A DNA stretch of 64,000 bases, taken from assembly GCA_028877215.1 (NCBI GenBank), contig JAPPFJ010000005.1, forward strand, positions 186,001 through 250,000, in the 5' to 3' direction. Below the pieces are notes generated by a model that ran no database searches, was not told where the DNA came from, and worked only from the letters and a program-made list of their open reading frames with translations. Every line of letters starts with the position of its first letter. Position 1 is the first letter of the stretch. Source of the DNA: Gemmatimonadota bacterium (GTDB taxonomy: Bacteria > Latescibacterota > UBA2968 > GCA-2709665). The position numbers were made by a program, and so were the translations under genes. Below, one piece after another: positions 35,186 through 44,939 of the stretch.

Positions 35186-35638
35186 TCACACTCCCTTCAT
35201 GTGAATACCTGCGTGATGCCGCGCCAGATACTCCCGCTCCTTGCGCCGCATTGAGGCACCGGACCGAGCACAGTCGTGTCGGTATCCCAGCAGATGCAGG
35301 GTTCCGTGTATGGCAAGCCAGGCTAATTCTTCGGATACGCACCTTGAACCTTCACGGGCCTGCAATGCAGCACGATCCACGGAAATGTAGATTTCACCAA
35401 GATCTTCGCAATCAGGATGGACCGGGTCGGCCAGATCGAAAGAAAGAACATCCGTGGGCACGAATGCGCCCTTGAATTGACCGTTCAGGCGACGAAGCGT
35501 TGCGTCCCGGGCAAGGACCAACGTGACCGTGCCCTCGGCGCAGTGATCCTCGAGTACGCTGTCGAGCAGGAATTCGAGGTCTATCGTGTCGCAGGCTTCG
35601 GGAAGCGGCGCTTCCTGTTCGATTCGGACACGGGTCAC
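35186..35638 (-). CDS. ybeY: YbeY endoribonuclease (rRNA maturation factor)
   Basis: 150 residues from GTG 35638. YbeY is a zinc-dependent RNase needed for 16S rRNA 3'-end maturation and ribosome quality control. The zinc triad H111, H115 and H121 sits in HGTLHLLGYRH, and the conserved TDVLSF is at 62-67. The usual motif ends YDH; here YRHD keeps the histidine spacing. The start was chosen because GTG overlaps the previous stop as GTGA and AAGGAAG precedes it; an in-frame extension to 35779 would run into the upstream gene. Confidence 0.9.
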   Translation of the reverse strand: MTRVRIEQEAPLPEACDTIDLEFLLDSVLEDHCAEGTVTLVLARDATLRRLNGQFKGAFVPTDVLSFDLADPVHPDCEDLGEIYISVDRAALQAREGSRCVSEELAWLAIHGTLHLLGYRHDCARSGASMRRKEREYLARHHAGIHMKGV

Positions 35639-37941
35639 AGTACTTCCTTCCTGCGCCTGTGCGGGTTCCGCTTCTGACCGTGCTGCCACGGATAGGCGAC
35701 GCGACTGTGCCAGGTGGCGTCGAGAATGGGCAGAAATGCTTCCTGAATTCGGGTCAGGTCTCTGAGCGTCAGGTCGCATTCGTCCAGTTCTCCTGCCGTA
35801 AATCTTCCCTTTACGAGTCTTTTCACCAGGTCGCGCGTTTCTTCGGGGGAACTGCTGTTTAAACTGCGTCTGGCGGATTCCACTGCATCGGCCAGGCTGA
35901 CGATACCCGCCTCTCGGGTCTGAGGCCTAGGACCCGGATATCGAAAATCCGCGTCGAGCACTTCGCGCGGGGCACTGCTTTCCAAGGCGCTCTTTTTGAA
36001 ACCTGCAATTTCACTCGTACCGTGATGCTGGGATATCATGTCGATGATGACCCGGGGCAGACCTTCCTCTTCGGCCATTCTGACGCCGTCCTTCACGTGG
36101 GAGATCAGAATCAGGGCGCTCAGACGAGGCTGGAGTTCATCGTGCGGATTTACGCCTTTCTGGTTTTCGATGAAATAGTGCGGTCGGATCATCTTGCCGA
36201 TGTCATGGTAGTAACATCCGACCCGGGCTAACAGGCCGTTGGCTCCGATGACTTCTGCGGCCGCCTCCGAAAGCCTGGCCATAATGATGCTGTGACTGTA
36301 CGTGCCGGGCGCTCGAATGGCCAGGTTACGCAGCAATGGCCGGTTCAGGTCCGAGAGCTCAAGCAGCGTATAGGTCGTGACCACGCTGAACGCGCTTTCG
36401 AAGATCGGCAGGAGGCCGATGGTCAGCACGGAGGATGCACAGGCAGTAAACGTGCCCAGAACCAGATCCCACCTGACCTTCTGAAAGAATTCGCCGAAGC
36501 TTGAATAGCTGAATAACAGGATGGCTGTAGCGAGGGTTGAGAGCAGATAGGCGCAGACCAGGAAGGCGATGGACCGGTAGAAAAAATCGCTGCGACGGTT
36601 GACCGGACGCACCGAGTAAGCCCCGGCGGCGCCCGTAATCAGGTAAATCAGTCCGAACGAAAGACTTCCCACGATGCTCGCGCACAGCGTGGCGCACACG
36701 AACGACACAACCAGGCCGACCTCGGTATCGAATAGTACGGTCGCCAGCATCACAGAAAGCGCAACGGGTACCAGCAGGGGCGTGACGGACGACACCGTTG
36801 CCGCGTATGACGCGACCAGGCATGGCATGATGATCAGAATGCCAAAGAGGACGAGGTTGGACGTTGACGCAATGACCGTGGGACGGGACACCTGAAGAAA
36901 CATGAACAGAATGGCAACCAGCATGGCGCTGACAGCGGCCTGGGCGGCAACCTGGAGATGATACAGATAGGGGACCCGATCGACCGCTCTGTTCATGTGT
37001 ACGGCCATCGACCGCAGCTGGTCCATGTGTTCCGGGGTCACGCGGTCGTGCTTGTCGACGATGCGCTCACCGCCAAGGACGGTTCCCTTATAGGGAGAGA
37101 CCCTCGCTGCAGCCACACCCCTGCGTCGTTCGGTTTCTTCCACGCTGTAGGTGAGGTTGGGCGTTAGAAACACGACGACGAGTTCGTACACGGTCTTTAT
37201 TTCAGCAGGCGTACCCTGTGGAAACTGACTGTCGATTTCATCCTGCAGGCTGCGTTCATACCATTCCAGGCCTCGGATGGGATTCGACGGAACGCGTTGT
37301 TCCCGGTCGCCCTGGACGAGGGTTATCTCCTTGTTGCCGGTTCCAAGGACTTCGGTGTCCTGGTTTAAAACCCCCGCGGTGTAACTGGATACCAGCAATT
37401 CCCGGACGGCCGTACGGAGCTTTTCAAAACCTTCGGGGTAATTGGCCGCCTGGTTGATCAGAAAACGTAAGCTCGTCTGAGACACCGAACCGATTTCCGA
37501 ATGTGCCTGATGTAGCTGATGGACGGCCGAATCCGGAATGGCTGAGATGCTCAATCGCTTGAGGTCTTCCAGGAATCCCTCAAGCCCACGCTGTCTGTCG
37601 GCCGACACCCCTGCGTCCAGGATTACGACGGGAAGAACGTCGCCGCGGGCAGCCTCCACTTCGCGGGCGTATTCGGCTTCGTTCTTCAGCACCTTGAAGT
37701 TCTCCGGGGCGATCACTTCGTAGGGCGCGATGGTTCCCTCACTGAAGGCGCTGTGTTCGTAGTCCGTTCTGGCAATCGGGAAAAAATACGTCAGAAGGGC
37801 AACCAGGGTGAACATGAGTCCAACCCGAAACAGAACCCGCGGCCGCAGCCGAAGTTTGTGAGGGGACGGCGTACCACGGTCGCCGTCGTCCCATTTCACG
37901 AGTCCTGTGAACAGGAGCAGTTGTCGGAAACTACGCATCAT
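35635..37941 (-). CDS. 7TM-HD receptor phosphodiesterase, PgpH type (c-di-AMP)
   Basis: 768 residues: first transmembrane helix (about 38-56), an extracytoplasmic 7TMR-HDED domain (about 57-325), a block of seven helices (about 340-515), and a cytosolic HD domain (about 545-740). Metal residues are H550 (YSH), H579-D580 (YYHDIGK), H615, H639-H640 (QHHG) and D685. In Firmicutes PgpH degrades cyclic di-AMP to pApA; orthologues sit next to ybeY in many phyla, as here. The c-di-AMP substrate is transferred from the family. The start is 26 bases after phoH. Confidence 0.87.
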   Translation of the reverse strand: MMRSFRQLLLFTGLVKWDDGDRGTPSPHKLRLRPRVLFRVGLMFTLVALLTYFFPIARTDYEHSAFSEGTIAPYEVIAPENFKVLKNEAEYAREVEAARGDVLPVVILDAGVSADRQRGLEGFLEDLKRLSISAIPDSAVHQLHQAHSEIGSVSQTSLRFLINQAANYPEGFEKLRTAVRELLVSSYTAGVLNQDTEVLGTGNKEITLVQGDREQRVPSNPIRGLEWYERSLQDEIDSQFPQGTPAEIKTVYELVVVFLTPNLTYSVEETERRRGVAAARVSPYKGTVLGGERIVDKHDRVTPEHMDQLRSMAVHMNRAVDRVPYLYHLQVAAQAAVSAMLVAILFMFLQVSRPTVIASTSNLVLFGILIIMPCLVASYAATVSSVTPLLVPVALSVMLATVLFDTEVGLVVSFVCATLCASIVGSLSFGLIYLITGAAGAYSVRPVNRRSDFFYRSIAFLVCAYLLSTLATAILLFSYSSFGEFFQKVRWDLVLGTFTACASSVLTIGLLPIFESAFSVVTTYTLLELSDLNRPLLRNLAIRAPGTYSHSIIMARLSEAAAEVIGANGLLARVGCYYHDIGKMIRPHYFIENQKGVNPHDELQPRLSALILISHVKDGVRMAEEEGLPRVIIDMISQHHGTSEIAGFKKSALESSAPREVLDADFRYPGPRPQTREAGIVSLADAVESARRSLNSSSPEETRDLVKRLVKGRFTAGELDECDLTLRDLTRIQEAFLPILDATWHSRVAYPWQHGQKRNPHRRRKEVL

Positions 37942-37967
37942 TGGGTGGGTTACCCTGCAATTTACAA

Positions 37968-38981
37968 TTACTGCTCTTCAATTCCGTCGTCCGGCTCGGA
38001 TTCATCGGCTGCCTGCAGCCTCTCTTCACTTTCATACCGGTCGTATGCGGAAATTATCTTCCTGACCAGAGCGTGACGCACGACATCCTCTTCGGTGAAT
38101 TGTACGAACCTTACGGCCTCTATATGTGATAGAATCTGCTGAGCATGTACGAGTCCGGACAATTCATCGGGCGGCAGGTCGATCTGTGTGACGTCGCCAT
38201 TGACAACCGCCTTGGAGTTGGCGCCCAGTCGCGTGAGAAACATCTTCATCTGGCTGATGGTCGTATTCTGTGCTTCATCGAGAATGACAAACGCGTTGTT
38301 GAGCGTACGACCCCGCATGAATGCCAGAGGGGCGATTTCCAGTGTCCGATTCTCGAGCAGGTGTTGTATATGTTCGCCGGGAATCATGTCCCGCAGCGCG
38401 TCGTATAGCGGGCGCAGATAGGGATCGACCTTATCCTGAATATCGCCGGGAAGGAACCCGAGGTGTTCTCCGGCCTCCACGGCCGGACGGGTCAGGATAA
38501 TCCTCGATACCTCCTTGCGCTTGAGAGCCGCTGCGGCGCAGGCGACGGCGAGGTAGGTCTTGCCGGTCCCGGCGGGGCCGATGCCGAAGACGACGTCGAA
38601 TTTTTCAATTCCGGTCACATAATGCTGCTGGGCGTTCGAGCGGGGCCGGATCACGCATTTCTGGGTGACCAGTACCATCTTGCTCGCTTCGGAAGGACCG
38701 TTGTCGTGATTTGTTTCCCTCGAATCGTCTGCCTCATCGGGCGCGTCGCCGCGCCGCAGGCACGAGACCATCTCTTCCAGGAGTCCGGAAACATGCCGGA
38801 CTTTGTACGCGGGGCCGGTGATTGTGACGGTCTCGCCACGGGCCGTGACGTGGACGCCGTATCGGGCTTCGAGCGCCAGAAGGTTGACGTCGTTGTGGCC
38901 GTACAATGTGAGGGGATCGACGCCCTGAATAGACAGCTGATGAGATAAGGTAGGATTTCTCAACAGGTTAGGTCTTTTCAC
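37968..38981 (-). CDS. phoH: PhoH-family ATPase
   Basis: 337 residues with an N-terminal PhoH-type beta-alpha domain (about 14-75), a helical linker, and the RecA-like ATPase domain: Walker A GPAGTGKT (135-142), Walker B ILDEAQ (233-238). PhoH proteins are thought to act on RNA with YbeY. The GTG start at 38981 is odd: it lies only four bases past the T run of the upstream terminator and has no Shine-Dalgarno sequence, and the frame cannot extend further because of a stop. The transcript may be leaderless or rely on readthrough. It is first gene of the phoH-pgpH-ybeY-corC run. Confidence 0.88.
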   Translation of the reverse strand: MKRPNLLRNPTLSHQLSIQGVDPLTLYGHNDVNLLALEARYGVHVTARGETVTITGPAYKVRHVSGLLEEMVSCLRRGDAPDEADDSRETNHDNGPSEASKMVLVTQKCVIRPRSNAQQHYVTGIEKFDVVFGIGPAGTGKTYLAVACAAAALKRKEVSRIILTRPAVEAGEHLGFLPGDIQDKVDPYLRPLYDALRDMIPGEHIQHLLENRTLEIAPLAFMRGRTLNNAFVILDEAQNTTISQMKMFLTRLGANSKAVVNGDVTQIDLPPDELSGLVHAQQILSHIEAVRFVQFTEEDVVRHALVRKIISAYDRYESEERLQAADESEPDDGIEEQ

Positions 38982-38985
38982 ATAT

Positions 38986-39030
38986 AAAAAAAGCTCCCGT
39001 TCCGGCCAGACTCCGGTAACGAGAGCTTTT
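38986..39030 (-). terminator. Terminator after the LysM-protein gene
   Basis: A long stem AAAAGCTC.CGTT.CGG against CCG.AACG.GAGCTTTT (two mismatches), followed on the minus strand by seven T. It separates the LysM/lipoprotein operon from phoH and ends almost on the phoH start codon. Confidence 0.75.
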
Positions 39031-39117
39031 CAAATGTCTTATTCGTCGTGTGAGTCGCTTTCCATTTTTTAAGGACGCAAATCTCCGCAGCTCGGAGCCG
39101 TGGGGTCCTGAAATCCG

Positions 39118-39969
39118 TCAATCTTCGGGTACGTCGATGACCTGGGCCGGGAAGATCAGGTTCGGATCCCTGATCTGCGACTTGTTCGCCCGGTAAATGC
39201 GGTGCCACTTCGTCGGGGCGTTGTAGATCATCCCGGCAATACTCGTGAGTGTATGGCCCTGAAGGACCAAGTGTTGGCCTCTGTCAACGCCAAAGGGGAT
39301 CTGCAGCACCCAATCAGGGTAGATCAGATCCGGATGCCTGATCTTGTCGCGGTTCTCGAGATAGATTCGGGGCCAGAGATAGGCATTGTCGTAAATGTCC
39401 TCGCTCTTGGCGATATTCCAGAGATTGTCGTTCCGAAGCACCGTGTAGTCCTTGATCTTCTTCGCAGGCATCCTGGCGGCGATTCTCTCGACCAGTTGCA
39501 CGATGTTCTTGAGTTTCATGCTCGCTTTGGGAAGATGTCGGATCTTGTTCTGCTTGAGGCCTTCGACCTCTTCGGAAATCGCATCGAAGTGATCCCGCTG
39601 GTCGAACAGATCGGCATCGGGAAGATTCATCAAGGCCCTCAGTTGACCTTCGACACGATCCAGTGCGGCCATGTAGGCGTCGATGCACGCCTGATCGGGA
39701 CAGCCAACCAGATCCAGAATTTCCTGATGTGTGCTTGCAATCTGGGCATCCACACCGGCGATCTGCTGTGCGATCTTGTCTCCGGCGTCCTTGCACTCCT
39801 GTACTTTCTGCTTGATATCCTGGATCTCCTGCTGCACGCTTGCAAGCTGCATTTCATACTCTTCGTATGTCATTCCGTTATCCGACTGGGCAAGGGCGAC
39901 CAGCGGAACAAGAGCAATCGCCAGCGCGGTGCAGACGAGCGAAAACCCGATGTGTGTACGATTCTTCAC
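39118..39969 (-). CDS. Secreted coiled-coil protein with two LysM domains
   Basis: 283 residues from GTG 39969 (AAAGGAG six bases upstream). A signal peptide ends VALA-QS at about 27. A coiled coil (about 35-85) is followed by a pair of cysteines (CPDQAC), a helical middle, and two LysM repeats: DYTVLRNDNLWNIAK..NAYLWPRIY (about 175-225) and HLVLQGHTLTSIAGMIYNAP (about 233-282). LysM modules bind peptidoglycan or related glycans. Such coiled-coil/LysM proteins may tether the outer envelope to the cell wall. It is co-transcribed with the preceding small lipoprotein (15-base gap). Confidence 0.78.
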   Translation of the reverse strand: MKNRTHIGFSLVCTALAIALVPLVALAQSDNGMTYEEYEMQLASVQQEIQDIKQKVQECKDAGDKIAQQIAGVDAQIASTHQEILDLVGCPDQACIDAYMAALDRVEGQLRALMNLPDADLFDQRDHFDAISEEVEGLKQNKIRHLPKASMKLKNIVQLVERIAARMPAKKIKDYTVLRNDNLWNIAKSEDIYDNAYLWPRIYLENRDKIRHPDLIYPDWVLQIPFGVDRGQHLVLQGHTLTSIAGMIYNAPTKWHRIYRANKSQIRDPNLIFPAQVIDVPED

Positions 39970-39985
39970 TGGAAACTCCTTTCCA

Positions 39986-40261
39986 TTACGGATTCATGGC
40001 GTTCTGCACGGCGTCCCTATCGGCGGTCAATCTTTGAAGTTCCTGTTTCTTCTCAGCCAGCGTGCGTTCCAGTTCAGCCCGCTTCTGCCGACAGGCATTC
40101 AGGTCCGCTTCGGCCGCTCGCGCGTTGTTCCGAGCCTCCTCCAGCATCTGAAGGTCTTCTTCGGATGCCATGACATGACAGCCCGACAGAAGGGGCAGCA
40201 AGAACAGCGCCAGCACGACGCCAAATCCCGTAAAACGATCCATCAGGTTGCGCTTAGCCAT
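39986..40261 (-). CDS. Small coiled-coil lipoprotein
   Basis: 91 residues with AAGGAG before the ATG. The hydrophobic signal ends LLSGC (lipobox; cysteine at 28). The mature part is one continuous coiled coil with heptads of leucine (LQMLEEARNNARAAEADLNA, LERTLAEKKQELQRLTAD). It resembles Lpp-like spacer lipoproteins in design. With the downstream LysM protein it probably forms an envelope-tethering pair; this is inferred from context. Confidence 0.78.
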   Translation of the reverse strand: MAKRNLMDRFTGFGVVLALFLLPLLSGCHVMASEEDLQMLEEARNNARAAEADLNACRQKRAELERTLAEKKQELQRLTADRDAVQNAMNP

Positions 40262-40397
40262 CGATGTCTCCTTAGGGACACGTGTTCATGCGTTGAATGG
40301 ACGATGAATTGGCAGACAAACTGAAACCGGCGTCTAACGCAAACATAACGGAAAAACGCGCGAAATCACCGTCTGACGACGCTACATTTATGCCACC

Positions 40398-40426
40398 AAA
40401 TTACTACAAGAATAGGTTGAAGTCAA
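40398..40426 (-). promoter_or_regulatory. Candidate promoter of the lipoprotein-LysM operon
   Basis: Minus-strand TTGACT (40426-40421), 17-base spacer, TAATTT (40403-40398), about 135 bases before the lipoprotein ATG. Confidence 0.45.
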
Positions 40427-40466
40427 GTAAAAAATCCACATGAACGCTTGTACGAAAACGCGGTCA

Positions 40467-42269
40467 TCAGGTTCGGGGATGACTCGATTCGCCGCCCAGT
40501 AACCGGATTCCCAGTTCGCTCAACTGGTCCGCGTCGACCAAGGACGGAGCGCCGTCCATCAGGGAGGCGGCATTGTTGGTTTTCGGAAAGGCGATCACGT
40601 CGCGGATGTAATCCCGGCCCGCCATCAGGGCGATCAGTCGATCGTACCCGAAGGCGATCCCTCCGTGGGGAGGCGCGCCATACCGGAAAGCGTCCAGCAG
40701 AAATCCGAATTTCTCTTCGGCTTCACCCGGACAGATGTCCAGAAGTTCGAACATTTTTTCCTGGATTTCACGGCGGTGGATACGAATGCTGCCGCCTGCG
40801 ATTTCGTTCCCGTTCAGGACGAGGTCGTACGCCCGCGCACGTACACCCGAGGGGTCCGTAGCCATTTTGTCTATGTCCTCGTCCAGTGGCGAGGTGAACG
40901 GGTGGTGGCACGCCGCATAACGTTTTTCGCGCGGGTCCCATTCCACGAGCGGAAAATGCGTAACCCAGCCGAAGCTGAAGTGATCGCGATTCAGCAGATT
41001 CAGCTGACTCGCCAGCCTCAGGCGCAGATTGCCGAGTACTTCGGCTACAACGGCCGGCTGGTCGGCCGCGAACAGCAGCAGATCGCCGGATTCGGCGTTG
41101 AGAGCCCGCTTCAGGAGGACCTGCGCCGGTTCCGGGAAGAATTTGACGATAGCCGATTCCATACCGCCGTCGGTCACCCTGATCCATGCGAGACCCTTGG
41201 CGCCGAATCCGCTGGCAAAAACGCCCAGGTCGTCTATCTGTTTACGGGAGAACCCGGCACATCCCTTCGCGTTGATGCCGCGAACCTGGCCCCCGTTGGA
41301 AAGCACACGTTTGAACACCTGGAAGTCCGAGGCTTCGGCGGCCCCGGCCAGGTCGACGATTTCAAAACCGAAACGGGTGTCGGGTTTGTCGGAGCCGTAG
41401 GTGTCGATCGCCTCCTTGTGGGTGAGGCGGGGAAAGGGACGCGGCAGGTCGATATCCAGGATTGACTTGAAAAGGCTGGCAGTCAGCCGTTCGGCGGCTT
41501 CCATGACGTCTTCTTCATTGACGAAGGACATCTCGATGTCGATTTGCGTGAATTCCGGCTGCCGGTCACCGCGCAGGTCTTCATCTCTGAAGCAGCGCAC
41601 GATCTGAAAGTACCTGTCGAATCCGGCCACCATGATTAGTTGCTTGTAGGTTTGAGGGGATTGGGGCAGAGCATAGAAGTGGCCTGCGTTGATCCGGCTG
41701 GGCACCAGATAGTCTCGCGCCCCTTCCGGCGTACTCTTCATCAGAAACGGGGTTTCGACCTCGATAAAGCCGTCATCGGAAAGGAGTCTCCGCGTGGCTT
41801 GCGATATTCGGTGCCGCAGCAGGATGTCGGCTTGCAGGTCCGGCCGGCGAAGGTCGAGGTATCGATGACGGAGCCTGATCTCTTCGTTGGCATCCGACTC
41901 GGCTTCGATGAGAAACGGCGGCGTCTCGGATTCATTCAGAATACGCAGCTCGGATGCCTCGACGTCGATTGCGCCCGTGGGCAGGTTGGGATTGGCCATG
42001 CCTTCCGGCCGGGACTCCACCCTTCCCCTGATCGCCAGAACGAACTCATTCCGTATGGCTTCCGCCTTCCTGTGTATTTCAGGATTCAGATCGGGTCGAA
42101 ATACGACCTGCGTGAGCCCGTTTCTATCCCGCAGGTCGGCAAAAATCACGCCGCCGTGATCCCTGCGTTTGGAGACCCACCCCATGAGCGTGACCTGCCC
42201 GCCGATGTCGCGGGCGCGCAGGTCGCCGCAGGAGTGTGTGCGTTTCCAGTCGCCAAGGGATTCCGCCAT
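40467..42269 (-). CDS. aspS: Aspartyl-tRNA synthetase
   Basis: 600 residues, the normal bacterial length. An anticodon-binding OB fold (about 1-105) is followed by the class II catalytic core with [10 protein letters not shown], then [22 protein letters not shown] (motif 2), the bacterial GAD insertion (about 290-420), and motif 3 GIAFGYDRL near residue 540. ATG 42269 has GGAG eight bases upstream; a TTG six bases earlier is too close to that site. It follows hisS by 71 bases, a common bacterial pairing. Whether it also charges tRNA-Asn cannot be told here. Confidence 0.95.
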   Translation of the reverse strand: MAESLGDWKRTHSCGDLRARDIGGQVTLMGWVSKRRDHGGVIFADLRDRNGLTQVVFRPDLNPEIHRKAEAIRNEFVLAIRGRVESRPEGMANPNLPTGAIDVEASELRILNESETPPFLIEAESDANEEIRLRHRYLDLRRPDLQADILLRHRISQATRRLLSDDGFIEVETPFLMKSTPEGARDYLVPSRINAGHFYALPQSPQTYKQLIMVAGFDRYFQIVRCFRDEDLRGDRQPEFTQIDIEMSFVNEEDVMEAAERLTASLFKSILDIDLPRPFPRLTHKEAIDTYGSDKPDTRFGFEIVDLAGAAEASDFQVFKRVLSNGGQVRGINAKGCAGFSRKQIDDLGVFASGFGAKGLAWIRVTDGGMESAIVKFFPEPAQVLLKRALNAESGDLLLFAADQPAVVAEVLGNLRLRLASQLNLLNRDHFSFGWVTHFPLVEWDPREKRYAACHHPFTSPLDEDIDKMATDPSGVRARAYDLVLNGNEIAGGSIRIHRREIQEKMFELLDICPGEAEEKFGFLLDAFRYGAPPHGGIAFGYDRLIALMAGRDYIRDVIAFPKTNNAASLMDGAPSLVDADQLSELGIRLLGGESSHPRT

Positions 42270-42340
42270 GTTCAAAACTCCGTTAAGTGGACCCGATGTA
42301 ACGCGGGAACGCCGGTGAGGGGCACCCGCGGATCATATCT

Positions 42341-43630
42341 TCAACGTTGACGATAACGCCTTATGAGTTCTGTGAGTTTTCCGACGTTGCAGGAAGGGAG
42401 GACGGTCTGTTCGCCGGTTGCCAGATTCTTCAGCAGGACGGTTTTTGAACTGACTTCGTCGGGGCCGATGATTGTGACGAACGGGATTCCCTTGCGGTGC
42501 GCGTATTTCAGTTGCCGGTCCAGACGCTGGCCGGGTTTCAGACCGAGTTCCACTGCGAGCCCCCGGGATCTGGCCAGGCGCGCATATGACGCGGCCTGTT
42601 CGGCCGTGTCCTCCGAGAAGACCGAAACCAGCAGGTCCGCGACCGGCGAGGTCACGTGGTCAAGCAGATCGGATTCTTTCAGCAATTCTGTTATGGCCAT
42701 ATCACCGACCGCAAAGCCCACACCCGGCACTGGCTTTCTGCCACCGACCTGGAGGGTCAGGTTGTCGTATCGCCCGCCGCCGAACAGGGCGCGCCTGAGT
42801 GAATGCGTCGCCCAGGCCTCGAAGACGATGCCGGTGTAATAGTCGAATCCACGCACGATTTTCAGGTCGGGTTCCACGTATTCCGAAACATCGTTTCTCT
42901 CAAGCAGCCGGATGACCTGTTCAAGCCGCGGCGAGAACCCCGGGTCCTTGCTTTCCAGCATCTCTACAAGCCCGTCGATCTGTTCGGAATCCAGGCCGAG
43001 TTCGGCCAGACCGACCCTAAACTTCCCGTAAGGCATCTTGTCGATCCGGTCGACGATCGCGAACAGCGGCCGGATCTGACCGGAGCGAAGGCCGAAGGAG
43101 CGGATGAGATGGCATTCGAGGCCCTGTCGATCATTGACCTTTACCGTTACCTGATCCGGAGACAGTCCGAGCGTCTTGAAGAGTTCACAGGCGATCGTGA
43201 TGATTTCGGCGTCGGCATGGAGAGTGTCGCTGCCGAGCAGGTCGATGTTCCACTGAAAGAAGGACCTTCCTCTGCCGCGCTGCGGGCGTTCGTATCGATA
43301 GAATCGTCCGTAGGATTGCCAGCGCAAGGGAAAGACAAGGCGATCTTCCTGCTGGGCTACCATACGAGCCAGGGTCGGCGTAAGTTCCGGACGGAGGACC
43401 AGGGGTCTTTCGTCGCGGCCGGACAACGTGAACGTCTGCCGACTCACGATTTCCTCGCTGGTCTTGCCCAGGTAGAGGTCCATGTACTCCATGACGGGAC
43501 CCTCGTATTCCTGGTAACCGAAGCCGGCGCCGAGTGCGATGCACGTTTCACCCAGCCATTTTTGCAGGGCCCAGTCTTCAGGATAGAAATCCCTGACACC
43601 CTTGACGCGGGGGATGAGGTCAGTCGCCAT
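42341..43630 (-). CDS. hisS: Histidyl-tRNA synthetase
   Basis: 429 codons from ATG 43630. The class II core shows RPELTPTLARMV, RYERPQRGRGRSFFQWNIDLLG (motif 2) and the histidine-specific RGFDYYTGIVFE, then GGGRYDNL; a C-terminal anticodon domain follows (about 330-428). Motif blocks are intact. The open frame extends 21 codons upstream without family match. It lies in a minus-strand run rnhB::yraN, hisS, aspS. The matching tRNA-His gene is at 12.5 kb. Confidence 0.95.
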   Translation of the reverse strand: MATDLIPRVKGVRDFYPEDWALQKWLGETCIALGAGFGYQEYEGPVMEYMDLYLGKTSEEIVSRQTFTLSGRDERPLVLRPELTPTLARMVAQQEDRLVFPLRWQSYGRFYRYERPQRGRGRSFFQWNIDLLGSDTLHADAEIITIACELFKTLGLSPDQVTVKVNDRQGLECHLIRSFGLRSGQIRPLFAIVDRIDKMPYGKFRVGLAELGLDSEQIDGLVEMLESKDPGFSPRLEQVIRLLERNDVSEYVEPDLKIVRGFDYYTGIVFEAWATHSLRRALFGGGRYDNLTLQVGGRKPVPGVGFAVGDMAITELLKESDLLDHVTSPVADLLVSVFSEDTAEQAASYARLARSRGLAVELGLKPGQRLDRQLKYAHRKGIPFVTIIGPDEVSSKTVLLKNLATGEQTVLPSCNVGKLTELIRRYRQR

Positions 43631-43715
43631 CGTGTTCCGGTTCCAGTTGGATAAGCCCTTGATTTTCAGCCAAATCGACAAAGATACACACAAGACTGCT
43701 CAATGTCAAGATTTA

Positions 43716-44939
43716 TCAGATTTCCGGCCGAAATGCGGATTCGAGATGCCGGATTCGAGGCGAGCCGTCCCCGAAGTGTACGGCGATCACGTCGAACCGC
43801 GGCGCCAGATCCGGGGCAGGGTGGCGTTGAAGATACGCGCTGGCTGTACGCGCGATCTGGCGCTTTTTTTCCCTGGTTACGCGGACTTCAGGAGGGCCGA
43901 AGCCCTTTGCGGCGGCGGTCTTGACTTCGACAAACGCAAGAATAGGACCCCTCGACACGATCAGGTCGATTTCTCCGCCTCCCGCCCGGTAATTTCGCCG
44001 GAGAATCCGGTAACCCGTTTTTGCGAGCATGGCCGCGGCCGCGTTTTCCCCCCTCCTGCCGGTCCGGAAGAGTTGGGTCTGCACATTCCCGGCGCGAGGC
44101 GGACGTCCATCCTCGTCCGCTGTGCCTCCGGTCGTTCCGGAGAATTCCGGCGCGCTTCCGGTATGGTTGGCCGACCGCACCCCATTAAAGGACAGCCGGT
44201 GGATCCGGCACGGGCCATGTACGCGCAGTGCCCGCCGGTGGTCCGCGCTGCCGTACCCCTTGTGGTCCGCGAAACCGTATTCAGGGAATTCTTTATGGAA
44301 AGCGGCCATTTGGCGGTCTCTGGTCACTTTGGCGAGTATGGATGCGGCCGCAATGGAGAGCGAAACGGCGTCGCCGTCGATCACGGCGGACTCGCGGTAT
44401 GGACTCCCGGGTACGCCGGCGCCGTCCACAAGAACGTGGTCGGGTGGGACGTCAAGCCGCTTGATAGCACGGCGCATGGCGAGATAGGTGGCCTGCAGGA
44501 TATTGATGCGGTCGATTTCCTCCGCCGAAGCCTCGCCAATGCCATGGGCAACAGTGGTTTCGGTGATCCGCGCGTAAAGGCTCGACCGCCTGTCAGGCGT
44601 GAGTACCTTGGAGTCGTTCAGGCCGGGAATCACGACCTCCCGGGGAAGAATGACCGCGGCGGCAACGACCGGACCGGCCAGGGGCCCGCGTCCGGCTTCG
44701 TCGACACCCGCAATGCGGCAAAGGCCCCGCTCGTGCAGTTGCTTTTCCAGGGCCCGCATTTTCTCCAGACGCGCACGTTCGGCCGTGACGGATTTTCTGC
44801 GGCGGCGCTCTTTGAGGACCAGACGGCGAACGCCGGCCCGAGAATCGGCGTCCAGTATATCCAACAGCGCTGCATCGATATCGTCTGGACAACGAAGCAG
44901 ATCTCGAACTTGAGAAATGGTGAGACCGGATACGTCCAT
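43716..44939 (-). CDS. rnhB: Fusion of ribonuclease HII and a YraN/UPF0102 nuclease-like domain
   Basis: 407 residues in a single frame. Residues 1-75 resemble the N-terminal extension of Bacillus-type RNase HII. Residues 76-255 are the RNase HII domain with D80-E81 in GVDEAGRGPLAGP, D172 in LVDG, D190, and the KGYGSADH block. A Gly/Thr-rich linker (about 256-285) leads to a complete UPF0102 domain (290-407) with GRRGENAAA, GGEIDLIV (E323, D325) and FVEVKT (E338, K340), a restriction-endonuclease-like signature. RNase HII removes ribonucleotides from DNA; YraN function is not established. In many genomes rnhB and yraN are adjacent genes, so this looks like gene fusion. The ATG at 44939 has no clear ribosome binding site. 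Confidence 0.87.
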   Translation of the reverse strand: MDVSGLTISQVRDLLRCPDDIDAALLDILDADSRAGVRRLVLKERRRRKSVTAERARLEKMRALEKQLHERGLCRIAGVDEAGRGPLAGPVVAAAVILPREVVIPGLNDSKVLTPDRRSSLYARITETTVAHGIGEASAEEIDRINILQATYLAMRRAIKRLDVPPDHVLVDGAGVPGSPYRESAVIDGDAVSLSIAAASILAKVTRDRQMAAFHKEFPEYGFADHKGYGSADHRRALRVHGPCRIHRLSFNGVRSANHTGSAPEFSGTTGGTADEDGRPPRAGNVQTQLFRTGRRGENAAAAMLAKTGYRILRRNYRAGGGEIDLIVSRGPILAFVEVKTAAAKGFGPPEVRVTREKKRQIARTASAYLQRHPAPDLAPRFDVIAVHFGDGSPRIRHLESAFRPEI

